A stretch of DNA of 64,000 nucleotides, taken from NCBI GenBank assembly GCA_001600095.1, contig BCIX01000002.1, positions 1,860,001 to 1,924,000 of the forward strand, written 5' to 3'. The DNA comes from Bullera alba (lineage: Eukaryota > Basidiomycota > Tremellomycetes > Tremellales > Bulleraceae). Position 1 is the first letter of the stretch, and every line of letters begins with the position of its first letter. This document shows positions 1 to 12,255 of the stretch, piece by piece. The translations under genes were made by a program, and so were the position numbers. Under the pieces are notes generated by a model. That model was not told the origin of the DNA, searched no databases, and saw only the letters and a program-made list of their open reading frames with translations.

Positions 1-1380
1 CAGGATCGATGATGGCGTCGATGAAATGCTGAGCGATCTCGCTGTGTTCTTGGTTGATCGCATCGAGCGATGCTGTGGGCGCCGAAGCAGGATGTCCTGA
101 GAACACTGCCTGATCATTTGCGGGAAACAGAGGCGGAGGTGTAATGGAACGGTCTCGATCATCATCGACAGGGATATCTTGTTGGCCGGAATTGGCTATG
201 TCGGCTGTTCCATCGTAGACGTCTCCAGACTGCTGATCCTCTCGGCCGTCGTCGAGGTCCTGCTGTCGGTTTCCGGCTGCAATGGCCATGACGAAATCCG
301 AAAATTCCTGTGGGTTCGCGATCTCCTCCCGGTCCAGCTCGTCGTATTGCGAGACCGCTTGATGAGGAATATCAGAGTGGGGTTGGTCGACGTCCATGAA
401 GTTCGAGGGTCCGCCAAAGTTGCCTGTTGTGTTGTGTCGCTCATCGTACACGTGCCTTTCGTCGACGACCTGGTCATCGTACTCGATCTCGCCGATGCCC
501 ATTGAAGCGTCTCCCCACTGGTATACACCACGGTCCAATCTCTCAGCCTCGCCGATACCCTCGGCCCCATTATAGTCATCGTGCTCATCGCCGTCATATT
601 CTCCCGCGGCTTCGGCATTGTCATCACCTCCCTCTGAGTCGTCATCATATTGAGAGTCATATTCGTCGTCGTAGTCATCCTCGCCGACTGCGGGATCCTG
701 AGCGAGTGTCGTTGCTACAGGTCCCTCCTGTGACGCCGCTTCATCGTCCTCCGAGTCGCTGATAGAGATGACACCGTCATCGTCCTCCTCTCCATCTTCG
801 TGCGCCGGCAGGAACAGCGGTGACCCCTGTCTTCTCCTCGCTTCAGGCTGGATTTGCTGCCTTCGGTCACCGTTGGGGAGCTGGCTCGTGGAGCCTGGTT
901 GAGCGGGTCGCCAAAAATTGGTCACAGGCTGTGTCTGTCCAGATCAGGATCAGAAGGAGGTCACATGACCCGAGATAGACTTACCGTGCGATTCTGTCGT
1001 TCAGCCTGGAGGAGCGCTTGCGCAATCACGTCTCGACGTAGGGTATCCGGATCTGGATCTTCCTCATCCTCATATTCATCTGATTTTGAGTCGTCCTCGT
1101 CGTAATCTGCTTCCTCTGCATTGTCGTGGGACGCGATTAGGTCCCGGGGCAAAACCTCTTGTTCCGACGAAACTGCTGATATGACATCTTCCAGCTCTGC
1201 ATCGTCATGCTGGATGGGTGAAGGAGATCGTGATGGTCCTGGAGATGATTGCCGACGTTTCCCTTTGTCGATCTTGGTCAACAAGTCGTCGATCCAGCTG
1301 TTCCGCTTCTTCGAGTCGAACCTGTCGTACGCCGTGGGCAGGTGGACGCGGTCGGCAGTCTGGGCAGAGCGCACCGCCAT
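1..1380 (-). CDS. Acidic hypothetical protein, 3' end beyond window
   Basis: Family not recognised. Exon 1 is 1380..985 and encodes 132 residues; the donor is GTAAG at 984, and exon 2 runs from 928 to the left edge without a stop, so at least 440 residues are present. The N-terminus is basic with a short helix-like stretch (KKRNSWIDDLLTKIDKGKRR) followed by a Ser/Pro-rich segment. The rest is dominated by Asp/Glu runs. Near residue 180 the string VISISDSEDDE has the form of a SUMO-interacting motif (hydrophobic core followed by acidic residues); that is an inference from pattern only. The composition suggests a nuclear, largely disordered protein. It is divergent from IPI3, with about 370 bp between the two start codons. 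The start was chosen as the only ATG in frame with a splice-consistent exon 1. Confidence 0.6.
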
Positions 1381-1750
1381 GATGGCGGATTTGATGGGTT
1401 AGACCACTGTTCAAGGTGTCGGTGCAGTCCTGCCTGATAGCTTCAAGGTACCGAGCTACAGGAGGCGATGATGTTGTGAGAGTCGAGAAGTGGATGAAGT
1501 GTTCGACACAAGTTCGACATCATCAGCGAGTTAGCTGGCCTGCCGCGTGCTTGAGTGAGCAGCAGCCTTTGAGTGCATCCGCGCTGCAGGCGGCAAGCGC
1601 GTCTTCGATCTCGGTAGATTTTGAGATTTTGACCGGGCTAGTGAGGACGTTTCAGGTCAAAGTCGTCTCTGTAGACCTCTGACTAGGTATCGTTGCTCAA
1701 GAATCGCCCCATAGGAACCTGTATCTGTTCAGCGATCGCACATCATTGCT
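1381..1750. promoter_or_regulatory. Divergent intergenic region, acidic protein / IPI3
   Basis: This 370-bp gap separates two start codons on opposite strands and must hold both promoters. I see no clear TATA box or repeat in it. Confidence 0.4.
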
Positions 1751-3333
1751 ATGGCCCCGCAAGAGCTTATAATATCAGCTTGTGCTGCCGAGACAACCTC
1801 GACAGCGGCTGGTAAGACCATCTCTACGCCGTCCATCCACCTCCACGATCTTCTCAGCGCAAGCTCAGTCTGCAGTTTCAAGAACTCGACGAGCAGCAAA
1901 CAGACGGTCAGCTTTGTTCCCACTCAGAATGGGACCGGTGGTGGAGTCTTCGCTATACAAGAGGGAAAAGCCATCGTCAACGTCTGGGCCTGGCAGAAGG
2001 TGAGGCGATGTTGAGCCGAGTATTGAGTAACTTGCTAAATATGCATCAGGACCAACTACACCTCAAGCTGCACTTGCCTGAAAGACTGAGCGCGCTGAAA
2101 GTGTCTCCAAATGGTCTTTGGGCAGCCGGAGGGTCGCCTTCTGGTCACATCTATCTCTGGGAGGTGGGTCAGGCTCTACCTGGTCATTCACAGTGAAGTT
2201 TACTAACGATTTATAGCTATCGTCCGGACTGCTCCATTCCTCTTTCACCGCACACTATCGATCAATCTCCACCCTTACATTCACTTCCGACTCGAGAATG
2301 CTCTTGACTTCGTCACTCGACTCTTCTGTGCATGTGTATCTCCTTTCAAGCATACTTGACCCAGCGGGAGACACGCCCAAACCCTACGGCACGCTTGCGG
2401 ACCATACGCTCGCCATCACGGACGTTGTTGTAGGCAGGACTGCGAGTGTCAATGGAGGTCGATGCTGGACCGCTTCAGAAGACGGCACAGTCAAGCTATG
2501 GTCCCTGTCGGCTCCATTTGACCTGCTGGCGACTTTCTCCTTCCCACCTTCGGTAACACCGACCACCATCGCTGTCGAGCCCGTCGAGCGGTTCTTTTAC
2601 GTCGGCTCGGCACAAGGGTCGATATACCACATACCGTTGTATAAACGTAGAGGGGAGATAGGCGATATGGACGCCTCAATAGAAGCCATAGGAGGGGGTA
2701 TCGGTGCACCCATCAAGACCGACGGGTCTGTATTGTCATACCCGTGAGTTGCTGTAAGACTGCCTGTGCAGCGCATGATCAAGCTGAACTCTGTGCAGTT
2801 CTGCCATCACTGCCTTGACACTTTCGATCTCCAGCACGCATCTCCTCATAGGCACACATTCATCAGAAATACATATCCACGCACTACCCTCTCATCAGCA
2901 TTTACGCACGATATCCTCGCACTCTGGACCCATAACGCATCTCGAAACGCTATTACGGCCTCCTGACCTGCACACCGCCGGAGGCACCGGCACCAGTTCG
3001 AAGAGCGAGCATCGGCCAATCATGGATGTGAAACCTTTGGAACGGATGAGAGTCGGCAAGACGGCCAAGGATGTTCAAGAGGTCTCTCTCGTCATCAAGC
3101 CACACTCGTCGGCGTCAAAGCTCGCTGCTTTGAGACCGCCTCGTTTAGCGGAGGCTCTGCAGTCGGGTCAGACTCAAAACGCAACAAAAGACGACGAGCA
3201 ATTGGCAACGGTCCTAGCGGAGAACAAGAAGCTCAGAGCGCAACTGGAACGCGCTACCAAGATCAACGAGAAGATGTGGAGTAATATCGTCGACCAGCAT
3301 CTGCCGTCTGCGCCGGCACCCACACAGTCATGA
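1751..3333 (+). CDS. IPI3: Pre-rRNA-processing WD40 protein IPI3 (WDR18)
   Basis: Four exons: 1751..1999, 2050..2163, 2217..2743, 2799..3333; all junctions keep frame. The product is a WD40-repeat protein with recognisable repeat ends such as GGSPSGHIYLWE, TSSLDSSVHVYLLS and TASEDGTVKLWSLS. A C-terminal coiled coil (ENKKLRAQLERATKINEKMW) is characteristic of IPI3. In the family this protein is a subunit of the Rix1 (PELP1-TEX10-WDR18) complex, which acts in the nucleolus and nucleoplasm on ITS2 processing and late 60S assembly with the AAA ATPase Rea1. The length of about 470 residues fits fungal IPI3. The start is the first ATG before the family-like N-terminus (ISACAAETT). Its 3' end faces SR140 with only about 50 bp between stop codons. 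Confidence 0.88.
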
Positions 3334-3381
3334 TAGGAGGGCAACGTATAGTGCTATATGTATTGCATACTTGAGAGATCT

Positions 3382-6300
3382 TTACATGACCTCGCCATCA
3401 AGATCATCATCACCCATCTCCTCTCCATCGAGGTCCATGTCTTCCCCATCGAGGTCCATGTCCTCTCCGTCCAGATCCTCCTTCTCCTCCATCGCCTCGC
3501 CGTCCAAGTCTTCCACCTTTTCTGCCGATGCGTTGAGCGGTTTGAATGACGACTTGAAGCCGGACTTCTTGAAGCCAGAGGCGGCAGCTGCATCGCGTTC
3601 CTCCTTTGCTGCAGCAACCTGCTGGGCCGTTTGCTCGGGCTTTTTTATTTTGCCGTCATCTCCAAGCGTTTCCTTGCCTTCGAACAGATCACGCAGGGAA
3701 TCCAGTACCTCTTGCGTGAATACGATCCTACACTGTCAGACAAGCCTCTTTCGGAGACACACTCACCATCTATCCCAAATATCCAGTACGACCAGAACCT
3801 GGCTTTTGAAAACGTCTGCACTTATATTGCCTGAATACGCTTTCAAGCTGTTGTAGACCCCCGACAAGTGCGCAAATACCGAAGGCAGACGTTGCTCAAA
3901 TGCCAGTCTATACCGCCAAACATTGGGGAGTGGCGACGCCTGACAGTCATATCAGTACATCGCTCTCATCGCGCTCTCAGGAACTGATTCTTGACATACC
4001 GCGTTATGAAGAATGTCGGAAACGAGATGCAGTCTGGCCATCTTTCTCGGTACTGGTGTGCTGTCCAGCCGCAAACTCTGACAGATGACATCTGCGACCT
4101 ATTCGCAAGTGCCAAGATCAGCATCACCTGGAAGCACACCTTCTGATCGCCCACCTCATCTGCTGCTTCAGCGCGGTTCATGGCGTACTCCATCGCCCTG
4201 GCAATCTCAGAGCGTTTCCCACTCATCACCCTCAGCATAGCTTCGAATCGCTTTCGGGTCAATTTGCCGATCTTCCCTTTCGTCGTTCGTTCCCGCTCTG
4301 ACTCTTCCGCCGAGTCTGAAGAGTATGTTGAGGCGTAACCCTGCGGGACAGGCTCAGCTTCAGTCTGAGTAGGCCGATGGACTTGTACTGACCTCGTCCT
4401 CGAATGCCTCAGGCGGAGGAGTGGGTATACGATACCTTGAGCTCAACGTAGAGCGGTATAGATGGTAGCCAGGAAGCTGGAGGGCTTTAGCGGGGTTCAA
4501 TCAAACTGACTCTCCTCAGCTCTTACCTCCTCCTTGAACATGAAGCTGAACTTGACATTGTCCTTCTCCCGCTCTTTGAGCACATCCTCGAATCCTTTGC
4601 CATGTTGTCGGACTTTGGCCGCCACAGCCTTAATGAGCTTCTCCTCTTCGGCTGGGATCTTGGCAAACCACTTTTCCCTAGCGGTGAGCTTCTTCGGGGG
4701 CGGACTACCGGATATTGACCTTGAAGCTGAGCGCGAAGAGGAAGAAAGCGATCTTCGGCCTCCTGTCCTGGGAGGCGACCGGGATCTAGACCTCGAGTCG
4801 TCGCGGCGGTTCCTGGTCGAACCGTACTTCCTTCCGCTGCGTTCAGGACTGGGTGATATTGTATATGATCTGGATCTTGATCTTGATCTGCCGCGACGTT
4901 TGGAGGGTTCGCCCGATCTGTCGTTTTTCGTAGACGTCCCTGCGAGCTCTACTCCCTGTCAGCGTCTACCGAGCCGGTAGATCCTTGACTTTTTGCTCAC
5001 GGTATAGCGGTTGATTGGGAAGTGGGACGGGTTTGCTCCATCCGACGCGGATCACACTTCCTCCCCAGTCCAGCCCGTCGAGCTCCCGAACTGCCGTTTC
5101 GGCGTCTTTTCGCTTCATGAAGGCTACGAAGCCTTGTAGACCCGCTTTGAATTTTCTGGCCGTAGTCAGAGTTCCTCCAATTGATGGATCTTCATCTCCT
5201 CGGGCTGTCGCCAGGTCAGCCCCAATCTTAGGGTGAGCTGAGTTCGCACTCACGCCACATGATCTTGACCGTAGCGACGGGCCCAATCTTGGCGAAGAAC
5301 ATGCCCAAGCTCTCTTCCGTGATATTAGGCGGTAAACTGCCCTGCACGGGAATCAGCGATGTGGCGGCTATGGCCAATCTATGAATGACTCACCACAAAC
5401 AGGTTTGTAGACTGCGAATGGTCATTATATCAGTGCTATTCCAGCTGTCGGATACGAGCCTCTCACCTCCTCCGCAGTGAAGCTCTTGCCGCCACCGCCG
5501 ACTTCCCAGGCTGATGGTTGATCTCGGTCAGCTTTACGTGCGAATAACAATGTTCGACCAATCATGCGGACCTGCGAGGGCGGTTACCGACGAGCCTTCC
5601 ACTGAAATACTTGTCAGCTTGGGCGCATGCCTTAGAATGTTTATACTCACTTTTGGCCATTTTGGAGAATCGCTCCTCTCGGGCTGCTTGATTGCTTTGC
5701 GAGTCCATCAGTCTGCGTTACCACCAATGGCAGGCCGAAACACAACATACCCTTTGATCTCAGCTAGAAAGCTATCCATTGCTCTTTTCCCTTTAGCCTT
5801 GGGTCCTGCGGAGGGCGGAGGCGACGGTTCCTTGAACAGCGGCCGAGGCGGTTGCTTGTTGTGAGCGACGAGCACCCCACCTTTGACTTACTCTATCAAA
5901 GTTACTAGAAGACGGTCCACGAGGGGGTGCTCCTCCAGGCTGTCTTTGAGCCCCATATGGCGCCTGTTGCGGACTGGGGACTAGAGGTGCGCCTGATCAT
6001 GAACAATCAGCTCATATCTCCGGTCTGAGCGAATCGAAGAACCCACCCCCAGCTCTTACGAACCCTCCGCCAAATCCTCCCCTTCCAGGTCTTCCATATC
6101 CAGAGCTTGGACCGCCCGTATCAGGACCTTCGAAGGCATTGGAATATTCAGCCAGGACAAGCGCGGCGGCTCTGATCATAAGCGTGATTCGACAGTCGAA
6201 TGGTCTTGGGGACGCTCTCACTTCTCCTCTTCGATGCGTTTCTTCTCCTCAGCCTCCTTCTCAGTCTCCTTCCGTGACTTTATGTTTCTGCCATGAGTGA

Positions 6301-6460
6301 ATGTCCTCGATTTGAGATCCGTCAATTCGAGCTTCTTCCTCTGGGAGACGTTTCAGCATGGTCAGAAGCAAAAATACTCAGATGAACTCACCGGCACAAG
6401 TCCGTCTTCCTCGTCGGAGTCGTCCCCCTTGAACATGGACAGGTCCAGACGTCGCGACAT
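3382..6460 (-). CDS. SR140: U2 snRNP-associated protein SR140 (U2SURP)
   Basis: A gene of about a dozen exons on the minus strand starting at 6460 (MSRRLDLSMFKGDDSDEEDG). Domains in order: an N-terminal Lys/Glu-rich helix (ETEKEAEEKKRIEEE), a Gly-rich stretch, KGKRAMDSFLAEIK, an RRM (STNLFVGSLPPNITEE to GLDWGGSVIRVGWSK), an Arg/Ser-rich segment, a SURP module (KLIKAVAAKVRQHGKGFE), and a CID (RKRFEAMLRVMSGKRSEIAR to DSTPVPRKMARLHLVSDIL). The C-terminal tail ends in repeats of DLDGED. This order is diagnostic for SR140, a U2 snRNP component linking 17S U2 to spliceosome assembly. In the family the CID contacts the Pol II CTD or related helices. The gene is divergent from the NIP30-like gene with 282 bp between start codons. 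Exons 1-4 are 6460..6392, 6340..6222, 6171..6047, 5992..5892. Confidence 0.9.
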
Positions 6461-6742
6461 CGTGAGCCGATTATGCTGAGTTGTCCGCGCTACTTCTTGC
6501 GTTCTGGCACAAGTCGCAACTCACTCAGCTGGTTCTTTAGCCAAGCGCGGCAACATCAGCTCGACTGAACATGAAACGACGGAACCAAATGACCGCCCAC
6601 GTGAAGATGCTGAGGACGTCGAGGTCCACCAAGGCTTTGTGTTGCTGCTCTCTGGACAGTTATGAACTAGCCCGACGTACGCCTGCTGCAATCATCGCTA
6701 CCTGGCTGGAGTCGCGCAGTCCCACAAAGGAAGTCACTCGAT

Positions 6743-7674
6743 ATGGACCCAACGACAGCCGCGCTGGCCGAACAGGCGGGCACCATCGCATCCCGATTCG
6801 AATCACAATCATCTATAGACGAGGCCAAAGAGCGTAAGGACGCAGAATGGCAGGCAGCGTATGCCAGGTACGTTCTCGTTGCAGTTATCCGTGTTATCCT
6901 GAAGCCCCAGACCTGCCCAGCTGAGCATATTGCAGACTAGGGCAGGCCCCTCCCAAGAGGGAAGAAGAGCAGGTACAAGATGGACGGACGTTGTTCGAGG
7001 TGAGCGATAGCTGTCTCTACGTTTTGGCCCATGCTGATGAATCTGTAGCGTTTACAATCAAATAAAGCGAGTACATGTCCTCGTCAGCTAACAGATGGCG
7101 CAGATTCCTGTAGCTGACGCATGTCCGGTAGGAGTCGAAAAAGGAAGAATGGGACAACAAGATGAAACTGGGGAACCAGTATCGAGGTCTGGATAGTGAA
7201 GAAATGGCCTTTCTCGCTGAAAAGGCAAGAGAGCGCGCAGAGGCAGATAGGAAGAAGGAACAGATTGAAAACGCCGAGATTATGGAGTATAGAGAGTGAG
7301 CCGTCATCCCCTCAAGTGCTCCCTCACTGTGCAGCACATCTGACACCTTTGTTAGACGGTTAGCTGCCAAGAATGCCGCTTTGATGAGCGTGGAGCCTCC
7401 CAAAACAGGATCTTCATCCTCGAGTACTGCCAAAAAGGTCCCAGCCAAGCCCGTCAAGAATGTCAGATCCTTGATGAAAGGCATAGTAGTCAAGAAGAAA
7501 CCCAAGCCCGTGCCGGCCTCAGCCAAACCCGCGGACGGCACTGAGTCTGCTACGGTCGCATCGACGGAGAAGGGCGGAGGAACATCCGCTGCTCCAAGCA
7601 AACGGCCGGCAGATGACTCGCCAGCGGGAGATGAGACAAAGAAGCAGAAGACGACATCGGATAGTCCAAGTTGA
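6743..7674 (+). CDS. PSME3IP1/FAM192A (NIP30)-like nuclear protein
   Basis: Five exons: 6743..6867, 6936..6999, 7049..7066, 7132..7295, 7356..7674 (229 residues). The N-terminal half matches the NIP30 domain: SIDEAKERKDAEWQAA, then LFERLQSNKESKKEEWDNK, then NQYRGLDSEEMAFL, the equivalent of the family's RGLDEDE block. The C-terminal part is Lys/Ser/Pro-rich with VRSLMKGIVVKKK, a basic stretch that could serve as nuclear localisation signal. The metazoan homologue binds the nuclear PA28-gamma proteasome activator; fungi of this group may use it otherwise, so the partner is not inferred. Exon 3 is only 18 nt, and the intron after it fits only as a GC-AG intron (see its own entry). The gene converges on GPH1 with 111 bp between stop codons. 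Confidence 0.8.
7067..7131 (+). other. GC-AG intron in NIP30-like gene
   Basis: A 65-nt intron starting GCGAGT and ending GTAG with a CTGAC branch site 17 nt before the end. Every GT in the neighbourhood leaves the frame in the wrong phase. The GC donor joins SNK to ESKKEEW in phase 0, and the joined protein aligns with the NIP30 domain core. Confidence 0.75.
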
Positions 7675-7785
7675 CAGCCTAGCGGGTCGAGCTCCCTCCT
7701 GTTGTAACACAATGCACTTCATTCGCATATTTCACATAGACCTCATTCGCCAATTCTCACACAAGCTTTCTTCCCACAACGCGGC

Positions 7786-10700
7786 TCAGTTGTCCGGGAC
7801 ACGCTCGGGAGCAACGTTCCAGATCTACCCATGGTCAGCAATAATCAGGCGGCCTTTGTTACGACTCACTCCATCGGCGTAATCCTGAACAGATCGATCA
7901 GAGCTAAAGTCTCCCATGGCGAACGAAGTGAGAATAGCCTTCTTCGTCCACTCGTCCTTGTCGCCAGCCCAAAGCTCGTCGACCAATCGCTGGGCTTCGA
8001 GGTATGAGCCAAAGTCGTTGGAGACGAGGTAGTGATCGTGCTCGTAAACCGTCTTGAGGAGTGACTCGTAGATCTTGCCGTCACCGAAGGTTCCTGCCTC
8101 GATAGACTTGAAGACGGCAGCGAGCTCTGGCGATCGCTGTTCGAGTGGCAACGGGTTGTAGCTGTTGTCATACCTGACCTTCTCTACTTGCTCAGTCAGG
8201 TGACCGAACATGAAGCATTGGTCTTCCCCGGCGTCCTCGGCAATCTCGATGTTGGCTCCGTCGACAGTTCCCAGGAGAAGTGCTCCGCTAGAGACGCAAA
8301 AGGTCAGTCAAATACAAGCATCACCCTTGCATATTTTAAGCCACTTACTTGAGGGCAAGCTTCATGTTACTCTGCACGGAATCATCAGCTCGGAATCGCC
8401 AATATGAGATGTACTGAGCTGACTTACCGTTCCTGAAGCCTCGGTACCGGCAGTACTGATCTGGACACTGATATCCGCAGCTGGGATGAGGACCTCGGCA
8501 ATGGAGACACTGAAGGACGTCAGACGAGGCTGACTGATACAAAGGGCCAATATTCACCTGTAGTCTGGAATGAAGCACACTCGGAGCAGGTCGCCAACGT
8601 CGGGATCGTTGTTCTAAGCGCGCTCAGCATGATCCTTCTGGCCGTCCCGCCTGACTCACGACGATCTTGCCGACATTCACGATGAGTCGGATGACCAGCT
8701 TGGCGGTGTAGTATCCCGGGGCGGCCTTTCCTGCAAAGATGTACGTCCACGGCTGGATCTTCTTCTTCTCCGCAGCGCTCGCCTTCTTGATCGTGAGGTA
8801 TCTGTGGATGATCGAGAAGATGTTCAAGGTCTGTCTCTTGTACTGTTCGAATAGAAAGGTCGTCAGAATAGTCAATCCGCCATTTCCGCCACACCCACCT
8901 CGTGAAGCCTTTTGATCTGGGCAGCAAAGATACTGTTGACATTGATCGTAACGCCGAGCTCTTGTTCGAGCACCTCGGCAAGCTAATTGTGAGCTCGGGT
9001 CAATCGAGTGGCACTCACACGTCGCTTGTTATCCTGCTTGATCGCGTGGAAGGCCTCGCGGAACTTGGCATTCTCGGCCATCGGGAGGAGCTTGGCGAGC
9101 TGCTTCGAGTCGACCAGCCAGTGATCACTACCCAGAGTGTGGGTAGTCAGTGCGGCCAATTGAGGGTTGCACTGCAAGAGCCATCTGTAGTGATCGTCAG
9201 CCTCGAGCATACCGCTGCCTCGCTTCACTTACCGTCGAGGCGTGATGCCGTTGGTGACGTTGGAGAAGAAGTCTCGACCCTTGAACTCGACAAAGTCCCG
9301 GAAGATCGTGGCTTGCAGGAGCTGGCTGTGGAGCTCGGCGACACCGTTGACCTTGAAAGATCCCACAATAGCCAAGAAGCTAGTACGGAGTCAGCTCACT
9401 CTGAGAGGCGACAAATGGTGCCGACTCACGCCATTCGAACATATTTGGGAGAACCTTCCTGAATGATGGACATCCTTTGCAGGCGGTCCATGTCATTCTG
9501 CTAACGTCAGTATGTGCCTCATCGCATACAATTAATCACCCACCGGCCATCGCTTTGCAACTTGTCCCAAGAACTCGCTGCCGTATCAGTGCTGTCCAGC
9601 GTCAAATCAACTCACAAGTTGATCTTGTAGATGATCTGGAGATGTCGTGGCAACAAGCTCTCGAACAAGCTGACCTCCCACTTCTCAAGCGCTTCTGGGA
9701 GAACGGTGTGGCTTACTATCAGCTGTGTAGGATTAGTTTAGACGTACTTGGTGTAGGCAAAGACCTTGGTTGTGATCTTCCAGGCTTGGGCGTAGGAGAT
9801 CTCCTCCTCGTCGATGAGAATACGCATAAGCTCTGGGATGGCCAAGGTCGGGTGCGTGTCGTTCACTATCGCGGTCAGATCGAGGCCATGTGATTCGACT
9901 TACTCTGGATGCAGACAAAGTCCGGCAGCTCGGTCCAAGGCCTGTCAAGCTTGGTGAACCGCCTCAAGATATCCTGCAGGGATGCACTGGTCCACACTGC
10001 ACAACCTTAGCTTGCGTCGTTTGGCCCATGTTCTCAAGATGCCACTCACGAGCCTGTTGCTTCAGTCGAAGCAACTTGCCTTCGTACATGTTGTCGTTCG
10101 GGTACAAGACTTGAGTCTAGCAGGATGTCAGCAATAACCAAAATCTCAAGGTCATGGTAGGCGTACAATGTTTCCGACATCACTGCTTGCGGCAACACTG
10201 GCCTGGTAATTTCCAGCTACACCGTACATCAGCTAAAACTCGGAACGAACTTCTCGAGCTGGGATATACCATTGAAGGAGTTGAGATCAAACCCGGCTTG
10301 AGGGACAGCCTTCCAGAGACGGATGTTGGCGCAGTTCCTGAATGGGTCAGTTTTACCCCGACCATGCTTGAGGCAATCCTCACTTGGTTCCATAGCCGGG
10401 CTTTATGAATCGTTAGCTACAGAAACCCATCATTCTTTGCAGCTACACATACAATTGGTGTATCATAAGCCACAGCTAGGCATTCCTGGCCTCCGGACCA
10501 GATCGCTCGGTCGGAGTTCGCGATGTTTTCAACGTGGCCGTAGAAACGGATTGGGTACGAGACGTCGATTCGCGGGATCTCCCATGGCTAAGTTGATTGA
10601 GCATTCGGTCACCAGGCAACGGAGAAGAACCACATACGCTTTCTCGATCCAGCCATGGGTCAGGCGCCTCAAGCTGCTCTCCAGTGTTAGAAAGGAGCTG

Positions 10701-11801
10701 CTTGAAAATACCGTATTGGTCTATTTCATGTCAGCAGCTGGTTTCGATCGACACCGGAACAGTAACACTCACATCGCAGACCGTAACCCCATCCTGGCAA
10801 ATTCAGAGTAGCCATACTGTCGATCTAAGGGCTTTAGATAAGATTACACCCTGAAAACTTACATAACAGGCGGCAAGTCGACCGAGACCGCCGTTTCCGA
10901 GACCGGCATCACGCTCCTGGTCCAAGAGGTCCTCGAAGTTCTGGTGATCAGCTCAACCCTCGTTTGCGATGACTTACAAAGCCGAGCTTTCGAGTGGCTT
11001 CTTCATAGGTGTTACGCATGCCCAAGTTGAGGACGGCGTTGTCGAGCGAACGTCCGAGGAGCCATTCGATGGAGAGGTAGTAGACTCTCTTGGGGGCACG
11101 AGCAGTGTGATAGCTGCATCATGTCAGCACTGGCTAGACGAGCTCGGTGAATAATGGCGCATCAGTCTTACCCGGTGGTCTCGTTCCATCGCTTCAAAAG
11201 CTCGTCTCGAACGGACAAGGCGGTCGCTTGGTATGCGGCAAGCTGTACAAGGTCAACAAGGATGCTCCACGCTTAAGATCATCTTACTCACAGTATCAAG
11301 GTTGATAGCCTGTCGTGCAAGAGTAGTCGTGACATGTCTGACCACGTTGTTGGCGACAGCTTGTGGGTCCTGGGTGTCGACCTCGTTAGCCTTGAGGGCA
11401 GTCTTCCAGGCTGACTCGTCGCCGAGGGGCCACTCTTCGTCACCAGATACCCCAGGTTGAGCGGGGAAGTAAGAGCCTAGGAAGGTCAGTACAATCCAAG
11501 CTCTAAGCCCATGGAACATACCAGTGAGCGAACGTTTGTGGCTCGGTCTCTCCTTGCGGGGTGTGATTATCGGTTGACCGATTTGGCTCACATCGACATC
11601 GTGAGTCGGACCAGCGGATTGACCGTGAGCATGACCAGCGGATATTGAGCTTCGTCTGGAGAGGGACGGCTTATGCACCGAGGGGGTTCGATGTCCAGGC
11701 GGGACAGCTAAGGATGGCGGAGTCAGCCTCGAGTCGGACTGACGCCGACTGAACTTACCGTTGGGCAACTTGTCCACGTTGTCCTTGGTGAGCGCACTCA
11801 T
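7786..11801 (-). CDS. GPH1: Glycogen phosphorylase
   Basis: A large multi-exon gene. Exon 1 is 11801..11759 ([14 protein letters not shown]), exon 2 is 11707..11522, and the last exon encodes [12 protein letters not shown]. The product is glycogen alpha-1,4-glucan phosphorylase (GT35), which releases glucose-1-phosphate from glycogen in the cytosol. Evidence includes the N-terminal block [12 protein letters not shown], the [18 protein letters not shown] block, and the pyridoxal-phosphate site [11 protein letters not shown] / SNMKLALN split by an intron near 8370-8450. The C-terminus [20 protein letters not shown] is also typical. The N-terminal extension is Ser-rich and contains SHKRSLTG, which resembles the PKA-type phosphorylation site of yeast phosphorylase; regulation by phosphorylation is therefore likely but inferred. 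The gene is divergent from the arrestin-like gene, with 454 bp between. Confidence 0.93.
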
Positions 11802-12255
11802 CTGAGCCTTAGCCTGTGGTTGAGGCTGAGCTATGATGAGACTCTGTTACCTGTCAGCCAGTGGGAGAGGTAAAGAAGAAGCAGTGATGGGAAAGCGGAC
11901 GCGCTGTCTTCTTCTATGCTGCCTTTCCCATGAGTGCAGGGCCGGCACACGCATTGCCTGAAGGGTTGACCGATCCGGGGCAACCCCGGCCGATCGTGTG
12001 GGGCAACGCGTGTTTAGACTAGAATCATTACGTAACGAAGGCGTTTCAACGTCACGGCCGGCGGCCCTCGGTTCCAGGCCCAACCGTTGCCGACCCAAGT
12101 TACCGTGCGAATGTCCTACAGCTTCACTCTCTTGCCCAACTGGCAACTCTTGCCTCACGTTCCAGACCAGCTTCAAAACTCCGTGTCATACAGCCAGCTA
12201 GCAAGTGATCCTTCGGTAGCATCTTTGGCATGACCCTGCGGGATACCGAGCAGCG
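11802..12255. promoter_or_regulatory. Divergent intergenic region, GPH1 / arrestin-like
   Basis: This 454-bp gap holds two divergent promoters. It is GC-rich, without an obvious TATA box. A short inverted motif, CCCCGGCCGATCG, lies near 11983. Confidence 0.35.

Noticed and set aside
3371..3856. Plus-strand frame with PSRSMSS repeats
   Set aside because: It is the opposite strand of the acidic DLDGED tail of SR140.
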